A stretch of DNA of 7,799 bases, taken from Bacillota bacterium (GTDB taxonomy: Bacteria > Bacillota > Clostridia > Christensenellales > Aristaeellaceae). This document shows positions 1 to 5,184 of the stretch, one piece after another (within the stretch, counting starts at the first letter, position 1; each line of letters starts with the position of its first letter). Location of the stretch: contig WRGP01000154.1 of the NCBI GenBank assembly GCA_009787135.1, positions 1-7,799 of the forward strand. Reading direction: 5' to 3'. The notes beneath the pieces were generated by a model, which was not told the origin of the DNA, did not search any database, and saw nothing but the letters and a program-made list of their open reading frames with translations. A program made the position numbers and the translations under genes.

Positions 1-1
1 G

Positions 2-163
2 GGGTTTACGGTGCTGTTTTGGGACGAGCGAATGACGACCCTCACCGCGGAGCGCGTGCTGATAGAGGGCGGCGTGCGGCGCGAGAAGCGCAAGGCCCTT
101 ATCGACCAGACGGCGGCCGTGGTGATCTTGGGGGCGTATCTCGGCGCGAATCATAACAAATAG
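2..163 (+). CDS. ruvX: RuvX/YqgF, putative pre-16S rRNA nuclease (3' end only)
   Basis: This is the C-terminal 53 residues of a RuvX/YqgF family protein, an RNase H-fold nuclease implicated in 5' processing of pre-16S rRNA and also described as a putative Holliday junction resolvase. The window begins inside the gene; family members are usually about 135-150 residues, so well over half is missing. Two family signatures are visible. The DERMTT motif (codons at 23-40) corresponds to the conserved DER-x-[ST]-[ST] that carries a catalytic acidic residue. The tail VLIEGGVRREKRKALIDQ-TAAVVIL matches the usual 'EAGVSRKKRKxxxDxxAAxxIL' ending, including the conserved late Asp. The gene ends at TAG 161-163, 18 nt before the DUF1292 gene. 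In Firmicutes these two genes are normally adjacent (the yrrK-yrzB order of Bacillus), which supports the call. The frame is certain; the missing 5' part is outside the window. Confidence 0.93.
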   Translation, partial: GFTVLFWDERMTTLTAERVLIEGGVRREKRKALIDQTAAVVILGAYLGANHNK

Positions 164-181
164 AGAGGCGGCGCAGAGCCC

Positions 182-466
182 ATGGAATATGACGAGAGCA
201 AAGTGGTGGAGCTTATTGGCGAGGATGGAACGCCCGTGCGGTTTGAACACCTGATGACGCTTGAGCACAAAGGCCGGGCGTATGTCCTTCTGACGCCGGT
301 GGAGCCGGAGTCGCCCGATGAGGAGGGCTCGGTGGTCATCATGCGAATTGATCAGGACGCGGGGGGCGAGGATTGCTATGTCATTGAGGAGGATGAAGCG
401 GTCGTAGACGCCGTTTTCAACCGCTTTTTAGAATTTATGGACGAGCCGGATGATGATTTGGAATAA
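182..466 (+). CDS. DUF1292 family small acidic protein (YrzB-like)
   Basis: This is a 94-residue, strongly acidic cytoplasmic protein with no signal peptide or membrane segment. It matches the DUF1292/YrzB family by its layout: an N-terminal 'VELIGEDG' stretch, a central 'GRAYVLLTP' strand, a 'VVIMRI' strand and a C-terminal acidic region containing 'YVIEEDEAVVDAVFNRFLE'. The family is widespread in Firmicutes and its biochemical role is unknown to me. The start ATG at 182 has a modest ribosome binding site (GAGGCGG, about 165-171) 10 nt upstream. The gene follows ruvX by 18 nt and is probably co-transcribed with it. The C-terminus ends in an Asp/Glu-rich tail. I am confident of the family from the pattern and the neighbour; I propose no function. 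Confidence 0.9.
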   Translation: MEYDESKVVELIGEDGTPVRFEHLMTLEHKGRAYVLLTPVEPESPDEEGSVVIMRIDQDAGGEDCYVIEEDEAVVDAVFNRFLEFMDEPDDDLE

Positions 467-591
467 AATAGGCGGTTCAAAACGTTTCTATAGGGTAAGA
501 TGGGATTTCGCGCCCTGGGAACAAATGGAGGCGCGCGTGCGCCAATAGAAATAGCCCGCGCTTTCAAGCGCGGACAGAAGGAGGACAATCG
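467..591 (+). other. Intergenic leader with two short hairpins upstream of the exported-protein operon
   Basis: This 125-nt gap separates the DUF1292 gene from the first exported-protein gene. It holds two back-to-back inverted repeats. One is GGCGC/GCGCC at 530-534/539-543 with a 4-nt loop. The other is CCGCGCTT/AAGCGCGG at 556-563/566-573, best drawn as 7 bp around a TTCA tetraloop. A third arm, CGCGCC at 509-514, could instead pair with GGCGCG at 530-535, which would exclude the first hairpin. No run of T follows either hairpin, so they do not look like intrinsic terminators. I see no convincing -35/-10 pair and no riboswitch I recognise. The second hairpin ends 2 nt before the ribosome binding site of the next gene, so it could influence translation or protect the mRNA 5' end; that is inference. 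Confidence 0.45.
576..584 (+). promoter_or_regulatory. Strong Shine-Dalgarno sequence for the gene at 592
   Basis: AGAAGGAGG at 576-584 is a near-perfect anti-16S match, 7 nt before the ATG at 592. It fixes that start codon. It sits directly after the hairpin at 556-573. Confidence 0.85.
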
Positions 592-1308
592 ATGAAGCAA
601 GCAAGGAGAAAAGGCCGCCTCATGGCATTCCTGATGGCGGTGATGATGGTGATCACGTTCGCGCCGGCACAGGCGGACTGGCTGAGCGAACTGCTGACCG
701 GGTACGGGCTGAGCGGCGATGATGTGCAGGCGTTTTCATCGCTGCTATCCGAAATGGGCAACGGCATGAGCGAGACGGAGGTGCAGGCGCTCTTGCAGGA
801 GTTCTTGGGGGATGGCCAAGCGAAAAAAATCGCCGGCACCCTGGAGGGGGACCGGTATACCTCGCCGCAGGGGTTTGCCTTTGTCGTGCCCAGCGGCTGG
901 AATCTGTTGGAGAACCAGGTCGGCGTGGCGACCGTGCTGGCCGGCGAAGCGGACGCGACGGGCTTCATGCCCACGATCGCCGTGGTGGTGCTGGAAGAGG
1001 AGCGCAAGGACTTTGATACGCTCCGGCAGGAGGATTGGGATACGCAGCTTGGCACGGTCCTCGCCAATTACCTGTTTGTGGCACTGGACGACTTTCCGTA
1101 TCTGGACGTAACCGCGCATGAGTTTGTGTGCATGCATGGGGAGCGGGAGGACGCCATGCTCATGCAGTACCAGCTCTATTTCAACAAAGCGGGCAAGGCG
1201 TACCAGATCACCATGACCACCCTTGCGGAGGAGGCTGCACACGACAATGCGCTTAACGCGTACGATTCGTTCCTTGCGGAATTTATGGTCTCCGATACGC
1301 AAGGCTAG
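592..1308 (+). CDS. Exported protein of unknown function, possible PsbP/Mog1-like domain (paralogue 1 of pair A)
   Basis: I do not recognise this 238-residue protein as a named family. Residues 1-28 form a classic signal peptide: a basic n-region (KQARRKGR), a hydrophobic core rich in Met, Val and Ala, and an AQA cleavage site before Asp29. No lipobox Cys is present, so a secreted or wall-zone protein is predicted rather than a lipoprotein. Residues 29-85 look helical, with acidic and Leu-rich stretches. From Tyr89 a mixed alpha/beta domain begins with Y-T-S-P-Q-GF-A-FVVP-S-GW (89-103), followed by a long strand 'IAVVVLEEE' and later 'AYQITMTTLAEE' near the end. This 'YxxPxGFxFxxPxGW' opening resembles PsbP/Mog1/DcrB-like domains; the resemblance is by eye and the fold is inference. 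The next gene product repeats the same pattern, so the two look like tandem duplicates. The next gene starts inside this one (62-nt overlap), which suggests translational coupling. No catalytic motif is evident. Confidence 0.8.
   Translation: MKQARRKGRLMAFLMAVMMVITFAPAQADWLSELLTGYGLSGDDVQAFSSLLSEMGNGMSETEVQALLQEFLGDGQAKKIAGTLEGDRYTSPQGFAFVVPSGWNLLENQVGVATVLAGEADATGFMPTIAVVVLEEERKDFDTLRQEDWDTQLGTVLANYLFVALDDFPYLDVTAHEFVCMHGEREDAMLMQYQLYFNKAGKAYQITMTTLAEEAAHDNALNAYDSFLAEFMVSDTQG
1227..1234 (+). promoter_or_regulatory. Shine-Dalgarno sequence inside the upstream gene, for the start at 1247
   Basis: GGAGGAGG lies within the 3' part of the 592-1308 gene, 12 nt before ATG 1247. The spacing is longer than ideal. 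It is still the only good ribosome binding site near the start of the second gene and is the reason for choosing 1247 over TTG 1223 (which lies just ahead of it) or TTG 1274 (no site upstream). Confidence 0.55.
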
Positions 1309-1912
1309 AAAAACGCTGTCCCTGCTGATGGCGCTGCTCCTGTTGCCCATGGCGGCCGCGGCGGCGCCTTTGGTTGTTTCCAAAGAGCCCAGCGCCTTCG
1401 CGGCGGCGCTGGACCTGTTTGCGCATCACACGCGAGGCCGTGGGCAGGGCGTGGCCATTGGCGCATGGTATCTGCATCCTATGGGCTTTGGGTTTGTCAT
1501 TCCCGAGGGCTTTTCGGTGAAACGGCAGCCCAGTGAGAAGACCATCCTGCTGGTAGAGGAAACGCCCGGGGATACTTTGTTTCGCTCCAGCATTTCCATT
1601 GTGATCACCGAGCCGGATACGCGCCTTGCTGCCATGACACTTCAGAGCGTGAAGGCGGATTATAAGAGAGAGTTCAGCCGCTTTGAGCTCATTGACCTCG
1701 CGCATCAGACGATGGGGGATACACCCGTCACCTATATCTCGTTTTACTCCGGCAGCGCGCCGCGGCTGTTCATTCGGCAGTGCATCTTCGTCAGGGACGG
1801 GCACAGCTTTATTATCACACTCACAACGAAAAAAAGCGTCAAGACCCTTCCGGACGCGCTTTCGAAATACGAGGCGCTATGCGCCTCGCTGGTCTTTTTG
1901 GAAGATCCGTAA
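1247..1912 (+). CDS. Exported protein of unknown function, possible PsbP/Mog1-like domain (paralogue 2 of pair A)
   Basis: This 221-residue protein is not one I can name. With the start at ATG 1247 the first 22 residues are Arg/Lys-rich, then a hydrophobic core (LSLLMALLLLPM) ends in an Ala run with likely cleavage near AAA-AP (about residue 40). That makes a long but plausible export signal with no lipobox. The mature part carries Y75-L-H-P-M-GF-G-FVIP-E-GF89, which aligns position for position with Y89 to W103 of the preceding gene product. Later it has an 'ISIVITEP' strand where the neighbour has 'IAVVVLEEE', and 'SFIITLTTKK' where the neighbour has 'AYQITMTTLA'. Length, order of motifs and adjacency argue for tandem duplication followed by strong divergence. 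A PsbP/Mog1/DcrB-like fold is only a guess. The gene overlaps the upstream gene by 62 nt and is followed after 42 nt by the next gene. The true start could be TTG 1274, which would give a shorter n-region. Confidence 0.75.
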   Translation: MRLTRTIRSLRNLWSPIRKARKTLSLLMALLLLPMAAAAAPLVVSKEPSAFAAALDLFAHHTRGRGQGVAIGAWYLHPMGFGFVIPEGFSVKRQPSEKTILLVEETPGDTLFRSSISIVITEPDTRLAAMTLQSVKADYKREFSRFELIDLAHQTMGDTPVTYISFYSGSAPRLFIRQCIFVRDGHSFIITLTTKKSVKTLPDALSKYEALCASLVFLEDP

Positions 1913-1940
1913 ATCAGGCTAGGGTTTTGATTTGCACAAA

Positions 1941-1946
1941 TGGAGG
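1941..1946 (+). promoter_or_regulatory. Shine-Dalgarno sequence that decides a TTG start at 1955
   Basis: TGGAGG at 1941-1946 stands 8 nt before TTG 1955, ideal spacing. An in-frame ATG at 1940 overlaps this site (ATGGAGG) and has no ribosome binding site of its own upstream, so the ATG is probably part of the signal rather than the start. Confidence 0.65.
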
Positions 1947-1954
1947 ACATCAAT

Positions 1955-3457
1955 TTGACCCGTAAGCTCATTTCCGTGGCGCTGTGCCTGTTGCTGATCT
2001 CTCCGGCGGCTGCCGCCGACGATGCTTCCCAGATTCCAAGCCGCAGCGTCTTTTCAATGGCGTACAGCCGTTTACAGGGCGCGATTGAAAACGAGGAGCC
2101 GGTTTCATTTTCTGTAAAGGCGGATGTGGAGGAATGGCCGGGCATGGAAGGCGACCTCCTCAGCGCCTTTGCCAATGCGGTACGGGAGACGGAGATTCGC
2201 GGAACGGCGCAAACGTATAAGGATGGCGGCGGATATCTGGATGTGGCCGCCCTGCTGTACGGGAAGCCGCTCCTGTCCCTGGGGCAGATGGCATACGACG
2301 GGCGCGTGGGGCTGAAGCTGAACGATGAGGCCGTGAGCGTGGACCGGGCGCAAAGCGTGGAAGCGGCCGCCATGCTGACGCTGGACGACCTGGGGAAAGC
2401 CCTTCTGGACATGGATTATACGGGCCTTCGGGAAGGGAACGTTCCGTTTTTGACGGCTGTTTATCAGGCCGGCCTTCGATTATGGTATCTTGCCATGCCC
2501 TATGGGAGGGATAACGAATACCTGAAGGCCCCGTCTGGGCCGACTTCCCATGGGATTACCTATTCGATTGACACCCAGGCCCTCAGGTTCCTCCTGACCG
2601 CCTGGGCGGATGAGCTCAGCCGGGACGATTTTGTCGTGGGGCTTCGGGGCACGGAACTATCCTTTGGCGTGAGTGAGGCCGCGTTTGACGAATTTGTAGG
2701 GAAAATACGCGCGTTCGCGGACACGGTCGAGGTGGTAAGCCCCATCACGTTCAACATGGCCTATGGCGCGGGGGATTTGCTCCAGACGGCCCGGGGGTCC
2801 GGCACGATCCGGGCGGGCGGGCAAAGGACAAGCGTCTCCTATCGCTATACCTGCGGCGTATCCGGCACGCGTATTACGCGCAAGTACAGCATTGACTTTC
2901 AGCCGCGCGGGGGCGATACGGTTGTGCTTGTCTGCACGTGGCTGACGAGCAGCAACAACGTAAAGAGCGGCGCGCATGAGGTCACGCTGGATATAAGCGG
3001 CACGTATGACGGCCAGCCCTACCGCGTCAAGGCAAACAGCGAGATGGTCAATAAGTTCGCGCTGGACAACGATGGAATCCTCTCGGAGGTCATTACGGGC
3101 AAGGCGGCTTTGAGCGTAAAATACGGCGGGGTAAAGGTGATGGACATCACCGTCAAACGAAATGGGGAGACGCTCTCGGCGCTGGAGCAGTCAGGCGTTT
3201 CGATTGCCGAGTCGTTCCATACGACGATTGTAACGCGCGCGGGAGCGCTGTTTAAGGGCACGGTAACGGTTCAGTTGCGGACAGGCACGCCGGGGGAAAT
3301 GCCCGCGCTGTATACGGAGAGCGCCATAGAGCGTCTTGATTTCAGCGAGGTGGAGGGGCTGAGAAACTCGCTGTCGGGCGCGCTGGAGGAGGCGGAACGA
3401 AACCTTAAGGCCGCGCTGCCCGCCGCGATCATGCAGGCGCTGGCAGGCGTAGATTGA
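1955..3457 (+). CDS. Large exported beta-rich protein of unknown function (paralogue 1 of pair B)
   Basis: I do not recognise a family for this 500-residue protein. Starting at TTG 1955 gives a compact signal peptide, M-T-R-K followed by a hydrophobic core (LISVALCLLLIS) and cleavage near AAA-DD (residue 21). Starting at ATG 1940 would add MEDIN, placing acidic residues in the n-region, which is less typical. The only Cys in the signal is mid-core, so it is not a lipoprotein. The mature chain alternates helices and many short amphipathic strands. An N-terminal part (about 25-200) contains 'GYLDVAALLYGKPLLSLGQM'. A C-terminal part (about 265-455) is dominated by beta strands such as 'HEVTLDISGTYDG', and the chain ends with a charged helix (about 460-500). 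Two cysteines, C300 and C327, sit in adjacent predicted strands and might form a disulfide. There is no catalytic motif, repeat or transmembrane segment after the signal. The next gene product has similar size and layout. A lipid- or wall-binding scaffold role is conceivable but unsupported. Confidence 0.8.
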   Translation: MTRKLISVALCLLLISPAAAADDASQIPSRSVFSMAYSRLQGAIENEEPVSFSVKADVEEWPGMEGDLLSAFANAVRETEIRGTAQTYKDGGGYLDVAALLYGKPLLSLGQMAYDGRVGLKLNDEAVSVDRAQSVEAAAMLTLDDLGKALLDMDYTGLREGNVPFLTAVYQAGLRLWYLAMPYGRDNEYLKAPSGPTSHGITYSIDTQALRFLLTAWADELSRDDFVVGLRGTELSFGVSEAAFDEFVGKIRAFADTVEVVSPITFNMAYGAGDLLQTARGSGTIRAGGQRTSVSYRYTCGVSGTRITRKYSIDFQPRGGDTVVLVCTWLTSSNNVKSGAHEVTLDISGTYDGQPYRVKANSEMVNKFALDNDGILSEVITGKAALSVKYGGVKVMDITVKRNGETLSALEQSGVSIAESFHTTIVTRAGALFKGTVTVQLRTGTPGEMPALYTESAIERLDFSEVEGLRNSLSGALEEAERNLKAALPAAIMQALAGVD

Positions 3458-3464
3458 AGGGAGG
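3457..3464 (+). promoter_or_regulatory. Shine-Dalgarno sequence overlapping the stop of the preceding gene
   Basis: AAGGGAGG at 3457-3464 begins on the last base of the TGA of the preceding gene (3455-3457) and lies 9 nt before ATG 3474. A second GGAGG (3469-3473) abuts the ATG and is too close to serve. The arrangement favours re-initiation by ribosomes finishing the upstream gene. Confidence 0.75.
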
Positions 3465-3473
3465 CTTTGGAGG

Positions 3474-5021
3474 ATGAAAAAGCGATTTGCCGCGCTGCTA
3501 TGGCTGCTGATGACGCTCTTTTCGCAGGCGGCCGCCGGGGAAGAAGCGGCGCGTATGGGATATGCCCAAAACGTGGAGGCGCAGGCCCGCGAGAACGGGC
3601 TGGAGGTGCGTACCGAAACATCATTCGCCTGGGGCGGGCTGCCGCTTTTGGATCAAAACCTGAACGACGCGCTCGAAAGCGTCATGAAAACACTGCGGGT
3701 AGCGGTGCGCGGCCATAGCGCGCCAGGCGGCGGGGCTGTGAGCGCGGATGTCTATTTGAAGGATGTATCGGTACTCGATATGACGGTGCTGGCGCGGGAC
3801 GGCGTGTACTATGAGCAGTCGAATTTGCTGGGCGGGCGGACGGTGGCCTTCACCAAGGCGGAGTTTTCGGATTTTTCCAAGGCGTTGTCAGAGCGCACGG
3901 AGGGCGCGCTGCCGCGGGACTTCCAGTGGCTGTTTGAACTGGTTATGCTCGCGCTCGGCGGGGGAGGGGAGTTCGGCGTCGATACGGCGTTCCTTGACAG
4001 CGCGATCATGGTCTTAGACGCCTGGCAGGCCGATGCGCTGAGCGCGCGGGAGAAGCTTCGTCCCAGCGTATCGATCCCCGGCCTGTACGGAAGCCGCGCC
4101 ACGGTGGTTGACGTAACGCGGGAAGAGGCGATAGCCCTGGCCGAGGCGTTCGTGACGCTGGTATCGGAAGAAAACGCGCTATGGGAGAGCGCCGTACGGG
4201 CGCGGGTAAAGGATGGGGATGAAAACAAGGTGCGGGAGGTGCTTGCCCAGGTGCGGGCGATGCTGCCCGTCCTGCCGGAGATGGTAGGCGGATGGCTGCC
4301 CGAGATGGGCGATCCGATGGAATACCGCGAGGTGTTTGGCCTGGAGGATGAGTTTGTGGTCAAGCAGGTCGAGGCGGCGTTGGCGGGGGATATTCACCTG
4401 CTGATAGAATGGATTCCGGCGGAAAAGGGCGTGCCTTCCTTCTTTGCCGGCCTTACGGTGGGGGACAGCCGGGCGACGCTGCTGCTCACGCGCGAGGACG
4501 GAATGCCCGCCACCACGGGCAAGGTCACCAGGCAGCGCAACCGCTATGTGGCGGAATGCGTGCTGGAGGATCCAAAGTTCGCGCTGAGCATGATCATGAC
4601 CCGCAGCGAAAACTATGAGCTTCGTGAGGAAAAAGGAACGCTCACCGCCAAAACAGATCTAATGTTTGAAAGTGACCGGCTGCTGGGCGCGGGCGCGGTG
4701 GTTACAATAACCGCGACCGAGACGGATACGGCGTCAGGCGTTGGCGCGAAATATGGCCGCGAGCATGTGACGAGCTGGACGGTTAAGGGCCTTGGATTTG
4801 ACGGCCGTAAAATTCTGACAGTGACGTCGAATACAACCTTGGAGCAAATGGAGGAGCGTATTGACATGGAAGGGGAAATTGTGCGGCCCGCGCAGATGCC
4901 GGAAGAGGCGTTGGAGGCGTGGATGGAGTCCGTGCAGGTAAGCTTCATGCAGGCGTTGTATACGTGTTTGGGGAGACTGCCGGCCAGCGCGGCTGCGTAT
5001 GCGCTGGAGATGATGCGGTAG
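3474..5021 (+). CDS. Large exported protein of unknown function (paralogue 2 of pair B)
   Basis: This is a 515-residue exported protein that I cannot assign to a named family. Residues 1-21 are a textbook signal peptide: KKR n-region, hydrophobic core (FAALLWLLMTLF), and an AAA cleavage site before Gly22. There is no lipobox. The mature part starts helical, then has a strand-rich block around residues 75-125 ('VSADVYLKDVSVLDMTVLARDG'). A mainly helical middle (about 130-295) includes 'REEAIALAEAFVTLV'. A beta-rich C-terminal half (about 300-465) carries runs such as 'SRATLLLTREDG' and 'AVVTITATETD', and the end is helical. This order parallels the preceding 500-residue gene product, including a strand-rich block near residue 100 and a terminal helix, so I treat them as diverged paralogues; the similarity is architectural rather than close. 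Its cysteines are C362 and C498. It is 16 nt downstream of the previous gene and is the last member of the putative operon. No enzyme motif is visible. Confidence 0.8.
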   Translation: MKKRFAALLWLLMTLFSQAAAGEEAARMGYAQNVEAQARENGLEVRTETSFAWGGLPLLDQNLNDALESVMKTLRVAVRGHSAPGGGAVSADVYLKDVSVLDMTVLARDGVYYEQSNLLGGRTVAFTKAEFSDFSKALSERTEGALPRDFQWLFELVMLALGGGGEFGVDTAFLDSAIMVLDAWQADALSAREKLRPSVSIPGLYGSRATVVDVTREEAIALAEAFVTLVSEENALWESAVRARVKDGDENKVREVLAQVRAMLPVLPEMVGGWLPEMGDPMEYREVFGLEDEFVVKQVEAALAGDIHLLIEWIPAEKGVPSFFAGLTVGDSRATLLLTREDGMPATTGKVTRQRNRYVAECVLEDPKFALSMIMTRSENYELREEKGTLTAKTDLMFESDRLLGAGAVVTITATETDTASGVGAKYGREHVTSWTVKGLGFDGRKILTVTSNTTLEQMEERIDMEGEIVRPAQMPEEALEAWMESVQVSFMQALYTCLGRLPASAAAYALEMMR

Positions 5022-5025
5022 CGAT

Positions 5026-5081
5026 GGAATCGTTATCGTCTTCCCCATAAGCCAACGATAGGCTTACCCACCAACGATTCC
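5026..5081 (+). repeat. Nested inverted repeat between the exported-protein operon and the SpoIID-like gene
   Basis: An outer 9-bp perfect stem pairs GGAATCGTT (5026-5034) with AACGATTCC (5073-5081). An inner 6-bp stem pairs TAAGCC (5048-5053) with GGCTTA (5061-5066) around a 7-nt loop. The octamer CCAACGAT occurs twice, at 5052-5059 and 5071-5078, so the left arm has a second possible partner. The structure starts 5 nt after the stop codon at 5021. A short TTTT (5088-5091) follows 6 nt later, so it could act as a weak or factor-assisted terminator or an mRNA 3'-end stabiliser. It is not a classical intrinsic terminator. Confidence 0.5.
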
Positions 5082-5106
5082 CAGCCCTTTTCCCAGCGCG
5101 CTTCCA

Positions 5107-5135
5107 TTGACAATATATTAAGAAACTGTTACAAT
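5107..5135 (+). promoter_or_regulatory. Near-consensus sigma-A promoter with extended -10
   Basis: A perfect -35 box TTGACA (5107-5112) is separated by exactly 17 nt from a -10 box TACAAT (5130-5135, one mismatch to TATAAT). A TG at 5127-5128, one base before the -10, makes it an extended -10 element. The AT-rich spacer contrasts with the GC-rich surroundings. Transcription would start around 5142, giving a leader of about 40 nt before the ATG at 5185. The sequence predicts strong housekeeping expression of the SpoIID/LytB-like gene. Confidence 0.88.
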
Positions 5136-5171
5136 TCGGACAAAATTCGTCACACTCCGCGAGGGGTGATG

Positions 5172-5178
5172 AAGGGAG
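5172..5178 (+). promoter_or_regulatory. Shine-Dalgarno sequence for the SpoIID/LytB-like gene
   Basis: AAGGGAG at 5172-5178 lies 6 nt before ATG 5185 and, with the signal peptide that follows, fixes the start. Confidence 0.8.
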
Positions 5179-5184
5179 TCCGAT

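Noticed and set aside
476..501. TTCAAA / TAAGAT as a promoter for the exported operon
   Set aside because: The spacer is only 14 nt and both boxes match consensus poorly.
1223..1246. TTG 1223 as start of the second exported gene
   Set aside because: It lies just ahead of the GGAGGAGG that would serve as ribosome binding site and has none of its own upstream.
564..1383. Long minus-strand open frames opposite the first exported gene
   Set aside because: They are Ser- or Arg-rich shadows without ribosome binding sites. The plus strand has a strong Shine-Dalgarno sequence and signal peptide.
592..5021. Toxin-antitoxin, phage defence or secretion-system interpretation of the exported cassette
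   Set aside because: No nuclease, ATPase, helicase, TIR, membrane channel or immunity-type motif is visible. All four proteins carry export signals, which does not fit cytoplasmic defence systems.
5048..5091. Classical intrinsic terminator after the operon
   Set aside because: The inner stem is only 6 bp with a 7-nt loop, the arms are not GC-rich enough, and the only T-run is 4 nt and displaced from the stem.
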